Assembly (NCBI RefSeq): GCF_019049655.1
Contig: NZ_JAFMOX010000067.1
Location: 1-64,000, forward strand
Direction: 5' to 3'
Length of the DNA: 64,000 bases
Source of the DNA: Rahnella rivi
Lineage (GTDB): Bacteria; Pseudomonadota; Gammaproteobacteria; Enterobacterales; Enterobacteriaceae
The notes under the pieces were generated by a model. That model worked only from the letters and a program-made list of their open reading frames with translations, had not been told where the DNA came from and did not search any database. This document shows, in pieces, positions 8,677-16,095 of the stretch. How positions within the stretch are numbered: the first letter of the stretch is position 1; each line of letters starts with the position of its first letter. The position numbers and the translations under genes are program-made.

Positions 8677-9176
8677 AGCTCCGCCTTACCTTCTGCCTGA
8701 GTTTCCGCCTTAAAGTCCCCGGATTTGCCGCCGGTTTTTTCCAGCAGGCGGATCGGGCCGATGACCATGTCTTTCTGAACCGCTTTACACATGTCATAGA
8801 TGGTCAGCGCGGCCACAGAAGCCGCCGTCAGCGCTTCCATTTCCACGCCGGTTTTACCGCTCAGGCGGCAGCGGGATTCGATGCGCACGCGGTTATGTTC
8901 CGGCTGTGCTTCCAGATTCACTTCTACTTTGGTCAGCAACAGCGGATGGCACAGCGGGATCAGATCCCAGGTTTTTTTTGCCGCCTGAATGCCGGCGATA
9001 CGCGCCGTGGCGAACACGTCACCTTTATGGTGATTGCCGCTGATGATCATCGCCAGCGTGCTTTCCGCCATCTCAACAAAGGCTTCCGCGCGGGCTTCGC
9101 GAACGGTTTCCGCTTTACCGGAGACATCCACCATATGGGCGTCGCCGGAAGCGTTAATGTGTGTGAGTTCTGACAT
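8673..9176 (-). CDS. moaC: Cyclic pyranopterin monophosphate synthase
   Basis: A 167-residue enzyme that acts after MoaA to form cyclic pyranopterin monophosphate from 3',8-cyclo-GTP. It has the family sequences HMVDVSGKAETVREARAEA, KGDVFATARIAGIQAAK, PLCHPLLLTKV and GVEMEALTAASVAALTIYDMCKA, with conserved active-site Lys and Asp in the last part. The start is MSELTHINASGD at 9176, matching the family. An in-frame start 11 codons upstream would run back toward moaB and is not conserved. Third gene of the moa operon. Confidence 0.95.
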   Translation of the reverse strand: MSELTHINASGDAHMVDVSGKAETVREARAEAFVEMAESTLAMIISGNHHKGDVFATARIAGIQAAKKTWDLIPLCHPLLLTKVEVNLEAQPEHNRVRIESRCRLSGKTGVEMEALTAASVAALTIYDMCKAVQKDMVIGPIRLLEKTGGKSGDFKAETQAEGKAEL

Positions 9177-9178
9177 GC

Positions 9179-9691
9179 TTATTTCTTCAAATGTGGAGTG
9201 AAATTGCACGGGCCCTGACGGGCGTCGAGCTGGGCTTCAATGATGTTATCCCAGGCAGTCTGGCAGGCGCGTGTCGAGCCCGGCATGGCGAAAATCACGG
9301 TCTGATTGGCAATGCCCGCAATGGCCCGTGACTGAATGGTCGAGGTGCCGATATCTTCGAATGACACCATGCGGAACAGCTCGCCGAAGCCTTCGATTTC
9401 GCGGTCAAACAGCGGTTTCAGCGCTTCCGGGGTATTATTTCCGGCATTAAAACCGGTACCGCCGTTGATCAGAATCGCCTGGGTTTTTTCATCCGCAATC
9501 CACGCGGAAACCACTGCGCGGATGCTGTAAATGTTCTCTTTGACGATGTGCTGTGCGACGACGTGGTGACCGCTTTCGGTCACGGCTTCTTTCAGGTAAT
9601 GCCCGGACGTGTCTTCAGCGTCGGTGCGGCGGTCAGACACCGTCATGATCGCGACAGATAAAGGCAAAAAATCTTTACTGGCTTTGCTCAT
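9179..9691 (-). CDS. moaB: Molybdopterin adenylyltransferase-type protein
   Basis: A 170-residue MogA/MoaB-family protein. The nucleotide-binding motif NGGTGFNAGNNTPEAL and the FAMPGSTRACQTAWDNI segment are clear. In E. coli the adenylyl transfer to molybdopterin is done by MogA, and MoaB's own role is less certain. The start at 9691 (MSKASKDFL) follows an AAGGAG site; the longer frame to 9772 would overlap moaA and is rejected. It sits 2 bp before moaC. Confidence 0.93.
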   Translation of the reverse strand: MSKASKDFLPLSVAIMTVSDRRTDAEDTSGHYLKEAVTESGHHVVAQHIVKENIYSIRAVVSAWIADEKTQAILINGGTGFNAGNNTPEALKPLFDREIEGFGELFRMVSFEDIGTSTIQSRAIAGIANQTVIFAMPGSTRACQTAWDNIIEAQLDARQGPCNFTPHLKK

Positions 9692-9722
9692 CAGTTTGCT
9701 CCTTAAACGATTAGTACCGGAT

Positions 9723-10709
9723 TCAGCCGCCGATAAACGACAGATTCTGGGTAATGCCGGTATTGCCTTCATGCAGGAAGTGAGTCTGTTTTTTACGGCT
9801 GAGGCCGCCCTGAATGCGGTCCATCAGGTCGTCCTGCTGCATGTCGTCGGCCAGTAAATCGCGCAGCGCAATACCCTGCTCGCCGAACAGACACAAATGC
9901 AGATTACCGGTGGCAGATACGCGCAGGCGGTTACAGCTGGCGCAGAAGTCTTTTTCGTACGGCATGATCAGACCGATTTCACCGAGGTAATCCGGGTGGC
10001 TGAAGACCTGCGCAGGGCCGTCGCTGCGGGAGCGGATCTGTAACTGCCAGCCCTGCCGCACCAGTTGCTCGCGCAGCACTTCGCCGGAGACGTGGTGTTT
10101 ACGGAATAAATCTCCGCCGTCGCCGGTTTCCATCAGTTCAATAAAACGCAGCTGGATCGGGCGGGTTTTTATCCAGTCGAGGAAGGTACCGAGGCTGGCG
10201 TGATTGACATCGCGCATCAGCACGGTATTGACTTTCACCTTGCCGAAACCGGCATCAAAGGCAGCGTCAATGCCGTCCATCACCTCGCGGAATTTATCCT
10301 GGCCGGTGATGGCGTGAAACTGGCGGGCATCGAGGCTGTCAGCGCTCACGTTGATGTTGGTCAGCCCGGCATCACGCCATTTGCTGATGTCACGCGCCAT
10401 GCGATAACCGTTAGTGGTCACCGCGAGAGTTTTGATAGAGGGGTTTTCGCGCACGGCGGCAATGATTTCGCAGAAGTCGCGGCGCAGCGACGGTTCGCCA
10501 CCGGTCAGGCGCACTTTTTCCGTTCCCAGATTGGCGAACGCGCGGCTGACCCGACGGATTTCATCGAGCGAGAGAAAACTTTTATTGCTGTGTCCGTGCG
10601 GCTTGTAACCGTCCGGAAGACAGTAGGTGCAACGAAAATTGCACACGTCGGTGATCGACAGCCGCAAGTAATAAAACTTGCGGGCAAAAGCATCAGTAAG
10701 TTGAAGCAC
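9723..10709 (-). CDS. moaA: GTP 3',8-cyclase (radical SAM), GTG start
   Basis: A 328-residue first enzyme of molybdenum cofactor synthesis: it rearranges GTP to 3',8-cyclo-GTP using S-adenosylmethionine and two 4Fe-4S clusters. Cys23, Cys27 and Cys30 (CNFRCTYC) bind the SAM cluster. CASCNRLRVSATGNLHLC near the C-terminus binds the second. The chain ends in the conserved Gly-Gly. I place the start at the GTG at 10709 because the residues that follow (LQLTDAFARKF) align with E. coli MoaA residue for residue, and the AAGG ahead of it lies where the E. coli site lies. The longer in-frame ATG at 10754 is inside the leader RNA and is not a plausible start. Confidence 0.95.
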   Translation of the reverse strand: MLQLTDAFARKFYYLRLSITDVCNFRCTYCLPDGYKPHGHSNKSFLSLDEIRRVSRAFANLGTEKVRLTGGEPSLRRDFCEIIAAVRENPSIKTLAVTTNGYRMARDISKWRDAGLTNINVSADSLDARQFHAITGQDKFREVMDGIDAAFDAGFGKVKVNTVLMRDVNHASLGTFLDWIKTRPIQLRFIELMETGDGGDLFRKHHVSGEVLREQLVRQGWQLQIRSRSDGPAQVFSHPDYLGEIGLIMPYEKDFCASCNRLRVSATGNLHLCLFGEQGIALRDLLADDMQQDDLMDRIQGGLSRKKQTHFLHEGNTGITQNLSFIGG

Positions 10710-10715
10710 CTTAAA

Positions 10716-10852
10716 CACCTTTCCAAATACGGGAGATGCGGGCATTTCTGCCATGCACCCTGGTGACGTTCGTCACGGCCAGCGCACCATATTGTTTCTG
10801 TGGGAAAATCGTCAGAAAGCAACTTAGGAACAAAGGCTAGGAGTTGATTCAT
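10716..10852 (-). promoter_or_regulatory. Molybdenum cofactor (Moco) riboswitch in the moaA leader
   Basis: The minus-strand leader from about 10852 to 10716 ends CTCCCGTATTTGGAAAGG just before the moaA GTG. This closely matches, as I recall it, the end of the E. coli moaA Moco-RNA, where the aptamer controls access to the ribosome site. GGCCGTGACGAACGTCACC and the CCTTTGTTCC segment further 5' fit the same folded leader. The boundaries are approximate. Established for E. coli: cofactor binding lowers moaA expression. Confidence 0.8.
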
Positions 10853-10933
10853 TGCATTCTTTGCAGAAGCCATGAACTCGGGTAACGGCGCATATTCTAA
10901 CGCCGCAAAGTCCGGATCACCAAGATGGTTTTT

Positions 10934-10957
10934 CGTTATGTATTTTTATATATAACG
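10934..10957. promoter_or_regulatory. ModE-type operator upstream of moaA
   Basis: A near-perfect palindrome: CGTTATGTA, 6 bp, TATATAACG. This is the ModE half-site pattern (CGTTATATA and its inverse) with one mismatch. It lies about 60 bp upstream of a plausible moaA transcription start (minus-strand TAGAAT near 10890). In E. coli molybdate-bound ModE activates moaA from an upstream site, so activation is expected here. Confidence 0.75.
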
Positions 10958-11107
10958 TTTTTTCACCACAAAATGCCGCATTTTCAACGCCAAAAGCACT
11001 GGTTTTTGAATACAGTGAGACAACGGTGAAGTGATAACATCTTGTTGCAAAATTATGTAAAATCCGCAGCAGGAAACAGACTCCCTCACCCGCTTCAGAA
11101 GGAAATT

Positions 11108-12016
11108 ATGCGCAACAGAACTTTAGCCGATCTCGACCGGGTGGTGGCATTAGGCGGAGGCCACGGGCTTGGCCGCGTGATGTCTTCGCTTTCCGCCCTT
11201 GGGCCACGCCTGACGGGCATCGTGACCACCACGGATAACGGCGGGTCGACAGGCCGTATCCGCCGCTCGGTGGGCGGTATCGCCTGGGGCGACATGCGCA
11301 ATTGTCTGAATCAGCTGATCACTGAACCGAGCCTGGCATCGGCGATGTTTGAATACCGCTTCAGCGGTCAGGGCGAGCTGGACGGCCACAATCTCGGCAA
11401 TCTGATGCTGCGCGCACTGGATCATCTCACCGTGCGCCCGCTGGAAGCCATCAATCTGGTGCGCAGCCTGCTTAAAGTCGATGCGGAGCTGATCCCGATG
11501 TCAGAGCATCCGGTGGATCTGACGGCCATCGACGCCGACGGTGAAACGGTTCATGGCGAGGTGAATGTTGATAAACTCAAGCAGACACCGCGCGAATTGC
11601 GCCTTGAACCGCAGGTTCCGGCCACGCGTGAAGCATTACTGGCGATTGCCGAAGCCAATCTGATCCTGATCGGGCCGGGCAGTTTTTACACCAGTCTGAT
11701 GCCGCTGTTACTGATGAACGATCTCACCTCTGCCCTGCGCCGCAGCCGTGCGCACATTGTGTATATCGGTAATCTGGGCAAAGAACTGAGCGTCGCCGCC
11801 GCATCCCTGACACTTGACGATAAACTGGAGATGATTGAGAAACGTATTGGCCGCCGCGCCGATGCCGCGATTGTCGGACCCAAAGTGCAGGTAGGCCACT
11901 GCGCCACTGAGCATCTGGTTATTCAAAGCCCGCTGGAAGCCAGCGATATTCCGTATCGCCATGATCGCGAAATGCTGCGAATGGCGCTGGAAGAAGCGCT
12001 GCAAAAGATGCAATAA
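11108..12016 (+). CDS. ybhK: YvcK/CofD-like family protein (gluconeogenesis factor)
   Basis: A 302-residue cytoplasmic protein, the same length as E. coli YbhK. It has the Rossmann-type GGGHGLGRVMSSL, TTTDNGGSTGRIRRS, GHNLGNLMLRALDHL and GPGSFYTSLMP motifs of the YvcK/CofD superfamily. B. subtilis YvcK supports growth on gluconeogenic carbon and binds UDP-sugars; the enterobacterial role is not settled. The start at 11108 follows an AGAAGGAAATT ribosome site and matches E. coli; the open frame extends 22 codons upstream. It is divergent from moa and followed by a terminator hairpin. Confidence 0.92.
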   Translation: MRNRTLADLDRVVALGGGHGLGRVMSSLSALGPRLTGIVTTTDNGGSTGRIRRSVGGIAWGDMRNCLNQLITEPSLASAMFEYRFSGQGELDGHNLGNLMLRALDHLTVRPLEAINLVRSLLKVDAELIPMSEHPVDLTAIDADGETVHGEVNVDKLKQTPRELRLEPQVPATREALLAIAEANLILIGPGSFYTSLMPLLLMNDLTSALRRSRAHIVYIGNLGKELSVAAASLTLDDKLEMIEKRIGRRADAAIVGPKVQVGHCATEHLVIQSPLEASDIPYRHDREMLRMALEEALQKMQ

Positions 12017-12030
12017 AACCCAGCCCCATC

Positions 12031-12064
12031 AAAAACACAAAGGCCGCGCAATGCGGCCTTTGTC
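12031..12064. terminator. Terminator between ybhK and the cysteine hydrolase gene
   Basis: An 11-bp stem (ACAAAGGCCGC / GCGGCCTTTGT) between convergent genes. The T-rich flank is on the minus strand (GTGTTTTTG). Confidence 0.75.
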
Positions 12065-12097
12065 ATATCAGAGTCATATCAGAACCGAGGGAATGCG

Positions 12098-12622
12098 TTA
12101 CTGCCAGTCTGCGAGGATCTGCGCCGTGGTTTTCACCGTCACCGGATTGCCCGGTACCGACAGTTCCTGCCACACCTCATTGTGCTGGGCGATCAGTTGC
12201 TTCGCCGTCACGTGCGTCCGGTCGCCGGTAGTGTGGGCATCCGAAGCTACAGTAACCGCATAGCCTTTGCTGGCCGCGACTTTGATGGTGGTATCAACGC
12301 AATAATCGGTCGCGCAACCGCACACCGTAAAGCGCGTGGCCTGCAGGTCGTTGAGAACCGCCTCCAGCCCGGTGCGGTAAAACGAGTCGCAGGCCGTCTT
12401 GGTTACGGAAATCGCGTCATCCGGGCGATGCAGTTCCGGCAGCAGATCCCACAGCGCACTGCCCTCGCTCATGTCGCCTTCAGCGTGCTGGATAAAGATA
12501 ACGCGACCTGCCTGGTCAATCAGACGGTTAATCTGCGCAACACGTCCGGCACGATCCCTCCGTTGAGAGGCAAAAACGCCATTTTGCATGTCCACGACAA
12601 TCAGTACATTTTGCTCTGCCAC
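12098..12622 (-). CDS. Isochorismatase-family cysteine hydrolase
   Basis: A 174-residue alpha/beta hydrolase of the isochorismatase/nicotinamidase superfamily. The catalytic triad is visible as Asp11 (VVDMQNGVF), Lys75 (VTKTACDSF) and Cys108 (GCATDYCVD). The conserved cis-peptide sits before the Cys segment, and DAHTT follows. It lacks any fused carrier domain, so it is not an EntB-type enzyme. The substrate cannot be inferred; amides, nicotinamide and isochorismate are all used in this superfamily. It is not part of the E. coli ybhK-uvrB order, so it is an insertion here, shared with the next gene. Confidence 0.85.
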   Translation of the reverse strand: MAEQNVLIVVDMQNGVFASQRRDRAGRVAQINRLIDQAGRVIFIQHAEGDMSEGSALWDLLPELHRPDDAISVTKTACDSFYRTGLEAVLNDLQATRFTVCGCATDYCVDTTIKVAASKGYAVTVASDAHTTGDRTHVTAKQLIAQHNEVWQELSVPGNPVTVKTTAQILADWQ

Positions 12623-12652
12623 AATCTTTTCCCCTCAAAAGAAAAACCTGAA

Positions 12653-13021
12653 TTACTTTTTCACCAGCGGATGGTTATTCCACGGGCTGTCAGCCGCCGG
12701 GCTGGCGGTGCTGACTTTAGGTTTTTGCGGCGCCTGCGCCGACAGCGGTGTGCGGCGTTTGCTGCGCGTCATGTCCGGACGCAGGTGGCCTTCGATAAAA
12801 TCCAGATACAGCGTTTCGACTTCCTTGCGCGCCCAGGGGGTACGGCGCAGGAATTTCAGGCTGGATTTCACACTTGGGTCGCTTTTAAAGCAGTTGATAT
12901 TCACCTGCGAAGCCAGCGCCGGCCAGCCGAAGTTATCCACCAGCGTTGTCAGCAGTTTTTCCAGCGTGACGCCGTGCAACGGGTCTTTCGCCGCACCGGG
13001 GTTTTGTGGTGTATCAGTCAT
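12653..13021 (-). CDS. VF530 (DUF2132) family DNA-binding-like protein
   Basis: A 122-residue protein. Residues about 12-80 match the small VF530 family: DPLHGVTLEKLLTTLVD, GWPALASQVNINCF, DPSVKSSLKFLRRTPWARKEVE and LYLDFIEG. Family members are small helical proteins with a proposed DNA-binding role. The C-terminal 40 residues are basic, Pro/Ala-rich and probably disordered. The start at 13021 (MTDTPQNPG) is chosen over an ATG four codons earlier. It lies 30 bp upstream of the cysteine hydrolase on the same strand. Confidence 0.75.
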   Translation of the reverse strand: MTDTPQNPGAAKDPLHGVTLEKLLTTLVDNFGWPALASQVNINCFKSDPSVKSSLKFLRRTPWARKEVETLYLDFIEGHLRPDMTRSKRRTPLSAQAPQKPKVSTASPAADSPWNNHPLVKK

Positions 13022-13098
13022 CAGCAAGCTCACTCAACAAAATTCAGGGCGCGCAGTCTAGCACTTTTGTTTGTTGCCGGCACTGCGCGCGGCGGAGT

Positions 13099-15105
13099 TT
13101 ACGAAACGGCGATAAACTGTTCGCGCAGGGCATGCAGTTCGTCGCGCGTATTGGCTGCCTCTTCGAACTCCAGATTCTGGGCATGCGCATACATCTTGCT
13201 TTCCAGCTCTTTGATGCGCTGCTCCAGCGCTTTTGGCGTAAGTGACTTGAAGGTTTGCGCCGCTTCGGCATCCCGCTTGTCTTTGTTCTTTTTGGTCTTT
13301 GGCTGACCGAGTTGCAGAATGTCGGAAATCTTTTTGTTCAGGCCCATCGGCGTGATGCCGTTTTCCAGGTTGTACTGCTCCTGTTTGGCGCGGCGTCGCT
13401 CTGTTTCTTCGATAGCTTTTGCCATCGATTTGGTGATGCGGTCGCCGTACAAAATGGCTTTACCGTTGAGGTTACGCGCCGCGCGACCAATGGTCTGGAT
13501 AAGCGATCGTTCCGAACGCAGGAAGCCTTCTTTGTCCGCATCGAGGATCGCCACCAGCGACACTTCCGGCATATCCAGCCCTTCACGCAGTAAGTTGATG
13601 CCGACCAGCACATCAAATTCGCCGAGACGCAGGTCACGGATGATCTCCACGCGCTCCACGGTATCGATGTCAGAGTGCAGGTAACGCACCTTCTCTCCGT
13701 GTTCTTCCAGATACTCGGTCAAATCCTCCGCCATACGTTTGGTCAGCGTAGTGACCAGCACACGCTCATTGATGGCAACACGTTTGCGAATTTCAGACAG
13801 CAGGTCATCAACCTGAGTCGTTACAGGGCGCACTTCGATCAGCGGGTCGAGCAGACCGGTCGGACGCACCACCTGTTCCACCACATCGCCACCGGATTTT
13901 TCCATCTCATAGGTGCCGGGCGTCGCCGAGACGTAGATACTTTGCGGGGCGGCGGCTTCGAATTCCTCAAAGCGCATCGGGCGGTTATCCAGCGCGGACG
14001 GCAGACGGAATCCGTATTCCACCAGAGTTTCTTTACGCGAGCGGTCGCCTTTGTACATGCCGCCGATTTGCGGAATGGTGACGTGGGACTCATCGACAAT
14101 CAGCAGGCCATCGGCGGGCAGATAGTCAAACAGCGTCGGTGGCGGCTCGCCGGGCCCGCGGCCAGAAAGATAGCGCGAGTAGTTTTCGATACCGGAGCAA
14201 TAGCCCAGTTCATTCATCATTTCGAGATCAAACTGCGTGCGCTGGCTGATACGTTGCTCTTCCAGCAGCTTGTTGTTGTCCAGCAGCACTTTGCGCCGGT
14301 CGGCCAGTTCGATTTTGATGTCTTCCATCGCCTGCACGATACGCTCGCGTGGCGTCACGTAGTGCGTTTTAGGGTAGATGGTGAAACGCGGCACTTCATG
14401 CTGAACCTGACCGGTCAGGGGATCAAACAGCGACAGCCGCTCAACTTCCTGATCAAACAGCTCAATGCGCACCGCCAGATCGTCTGACTCCGCCGGGAAG
14501 ACGTCAATCACTTCGCCGCGCACGCGGAAGGTACTGCGCTGAAACGCCTGGTCGTTGCGGGCGTATTGCAGTTCGGCCAGACGGCGCAGGATAGAGCGCT
14601 GATCGATAATCATGCCCTTGGTCAGATGCAGCATCATTTTGAGATACAGATCCGGATCGCCCAGACCATAAATCGCCGACACGGACGCCACCACGATCAC
14701 GTCGCGACGCTCCAGCAGTGCTTTCGTGGCCGAAAGACGCATCTGCTCAATGTGTTCGTTTACCGAGGCATCTTTTTCGATAAAAGTGTCAGAGCTCGGG
14801 ACATACGCCTCGGGCTGGTAGTAATCGTAGTAAGAGACAAAATATTCGACGGCGTTGTCCGGGAAGAACTCTTTCATTTCGCCGTAGAGCTGTGCGGCCA
14901 GCGTTTTGTTGGGCGCCAGCACCATCGTCGGGCGGTTCAGATCGGCGATCACATTCGCCACGGTAAAGGTTTTGCCGGAGCCGGTTACACCCAGCAGCGT
15001 CTGATGGGCCAGGCCGTTCTCCAGCCCCTCTTCGAGACGACGTATCGCGTCGGGCTGATCGCCTGATGGTTTAAATTCGGAATGCAGTTTGAACACTTTA
15101 CTCAT
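13099..15105 (-). CDS. uvrB: Excinuclease ABC subunit B
   Basis: A 668-residue damage-recognition helicase of nucleotide excision repair. It is loaded by UvrA and recruits UvrC to damaged DNA. Visible features are Walker A GVTGSGKT at 39-46, the aromatic beta-hairpin SYYDYYQPEAYVP that wedges between the strands, DESH, the SATPG and QTIGRAARN helicase motifs, and the C-terminal UVR coiled coil EFEEAANTRDELHALR that binds UvrC. Length is within the usual range. A LexA box overlaps its promoter (15226-15254). It is transcribed away from the long regulatory gap. Confidence 0.98.
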   Translation of the reverse strand: MSKVFKLHSEFKPSGDQPDAIRRLEEGLENGLAHQTLLGVTGSGKTFTVANVIADLNRPTMVLAPNKTLAAQLYGEMKEFFPDNAVEYFVSYYDYYQPEAYVPSSDTFIEKDASVNEHIEQMRLSATKALLERRDVIVVASVSAIYGLGDPDLYLKMMLHLTKGMIIDQRSILRRLAELQYARNDQAFQRSTFRVRGEVIDVFPAESDDLAVRIELFDQEVERLSLFDPLTGQVQHEVPRFTIYPKTHYVTPRERIVQAMEDIKIELADRRKVLLDNNKLLEEQRISQRTQFDLEMMNELGYCSGIENYSRYLSGRGPGEPPPTLFDYLPADGLLIVDESHVTIPQIGGMYKGDRSRKETLVEYGFRLPSALDNRPMRFEEFEAAAPQSIYVSATPGTYEMEKSGGDVVEQVVRPTGLLDPLIEVRPVTTQVDDLLSEIRKRVAINERVLVTTLTKRMAEDLTEYLEEHGEKVRYLHSDIDTVERVEIIRDLRLGEFDVLVGINLLREGLDMPEVSLVAILDADKEGFLRSERSLIQTIGRAARNLNGKAILYGDRITKSMAKAIEETERRRAKQEQYNLENGITPMGLNKKISDILQLGQPKTKKNKDKRDAEAAQTFKSLTPKALEQRIKELESKMYAHAQNLEFEEAANTRDELHALREQFIAVS

Positions 15106-15225
15106 GACGGGCTACCTGACTGAAGAAGAAAACGCACAAGACCATTCTAAAAGAACAAGACCGTGGGCGGTGAATGAGTATGGAAGACTCCGCGCTTTTT
15201 GCCACTCTTGATTTTTACCGCCGCT

Positions 15226-15254
15226 ATAATACTGTATATAAAACCAGCCTCCAA
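15226..15254 (-). promoter_or_regulatory. uvrB promoter with LexA (SOS) box
   Basis: On the minus strand TTGGAG (15254-15249) and TATTAT (15231-15226) are separated by 17 bp. The LexA box at 15230-15249 reads TACTGTATATAAAACCAG on the plus strand. This is the CTGT-N8-CCAG form also found at E. coli uvrB, one base off the CTGT-N8-ACAG consensus. It covers the spacer and -10, so LexA would block polymerase. Confidence 0.85.
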
Positions 15255-15343
15255 TGACTATTCTTCACACAAGGCTTAACCGGTTGCCTTACCTGCACTT
15301 TTTTAGGTGATGACAATCCCCTCTTTTCACCATCAGATGACAT

Positions 15344-15352
15344 TTATCCCCA
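15344..15352 (+). promoter_or_regulatory. DnaA-box-like site (TTATCCCCA)
   Basis: It differs from the strong DnaA box TTATCCACA by one base. It lies inside the loop of the 15332-15368 inverted repeat, about 110 bp upstream of the uvrB -10. Confidence 0.4.
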
Positions 15353-15551
15353 AAATTTATCATCTGATAACTTACTGACAACAGGTTGACGAAAACTGAC
15401 ACAGTGAAGACGACAGAATTGTGACCGTATTGCTTTTAACTAACCTGTTGATAATAAATCACTTCATGAAAAAGCTGCGAATACGGGCAAACCGAGCGCA
15501 ACCCGCGTCCCGTCTCGCCTGTAGCATCTTTTCTCACTCTCATGCACAAGG

Positions 15552-15574
15552 TTATCCACAGGAATAGTGGATAA
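15552..15574. promoter_or_regulatory. Inverted pair of DnaA boxes upstream of uvrB
   Basis: TTATCCACA at 15552-15560 is a perfect high-affinity DnaA box. An opposed copy (TTATCCACT on the minus strand, 15574-15566) follows 5 bp later. The pair is about 320 bp upstream of the uvrB -10. DnaA involvement in E. coli uvrB control from a distal upstream site has been reported, so a conserved role is plausible. Confidence 0.6.
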
Positions 15575-15800
15575 GTCACAGCGCGCCGCATACAGCGGGA
15601 GTTAGTAAAAAACCTCATTTAGGCATCCGGGACCTCTGAGTGGTCTTTTTTAGTTATTTTTTATCTTTTTTATCACCTTATTTATGCCTATTTTGACTGA
15701 ATTTCAGGGCGTAAGTTTCTTGCAAAAACCAAAACCCCAACTCTGAAGGACGGCTGAACAAAATATGCCCCACCCTCTTGCACCAAAATCAGTGAACCCG

Positions 15801-15815
15801 GCACTGGCAAAGTGC
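15801..15815. promoter_or_regulatory. NtrC-type enhancer site
   Basis: GCACTGGCAAAGTGC is an exact match to the NtrC dyad GCAC-N7-GTGC. Its centre is about 160 bp upstream of the start expected from the sigma-54 promoter at 15945, a usual enhancer distance. A weaker GCAC-N8-GTGA copy begins at 15780. Confidence 0.6.
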
Positions 15816-15944
15816 AGCGCTATTCTCCATATGCACTGTGAACCACATCAAAACCTGAGCATTGCTTATGAATAATCCGAAATCCCTGCCCGCCGCCGCG
15901 TTAACAGCCCGGTAACTTCTCTTTTTATTGTCACCACAAGAAAC

Positions 15945-15961
15945 TTGGCCTGAGAGTTGCA
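15945..15961 (+). promoter_or_regulatory. Sigma-54 (RpoN) promoter
   Basis: TTGGCCTGAGAGTTGCA has the invariant GG (15947-15948) and GC (15959-15960) separated by exactly 10 bp and matches TTGGCAC-N5-TTGCA well. A start near 15972 would give a leader of about 120 nt ahead of the ABC ATPase gene. No other gene follows on the plus strand. Confidence 0.6.
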
Positions 15962-16095
15962 AATTCCCTGCTGTGAGAGATTTTATGAAGCATTCCGCTG
16001 CGTAAGGTGCAAACAGTGGAATAAAAATGTCAGAAAAATGACAGTGGCCGTCAAAGTGATGTTCAGCGGAAAGCTCCGTGAGCGAGGGAGGTCTG

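Larger units (their letters stand above)
15255..16095. other. Long regulatory gap between uvrB and the ABC ATPase gene
   Basis: About 840 bp without a convincing gene. It holds three DnaA-box-like sequences, a 9-bp inverted repeat (15332-15340 / 15360-15368), an NtrC-type palindrome at 15801-15815 and a sigma-54 promoter at 15945-15961. A 60-codon minus-strand frame at 15436-15618 has no ribosome site or recognisable protein. The middle (15600-15700) is AT-rich. The region is treated site by site below. Confidence 0.7.

Noticed and set aside
10710..10754. Longer MoaA start inside the leader RNA
   Set aside because: The extra 15 residues are not conserved and lie in the riboswitch; the GTG at 10709 aligns with the E. 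coli start.
13044..13098. Possible small gene between the VF530 gene and uvrB
   Set aside because: Only about 75 bp with no start, ribosome site or conserved peptide.
15436..15618. 60-codon minus-strand open frame in the uvrB upstream gap
   Set aside because: No ribosome site or family features, and it overlaps the DnaA boxes.
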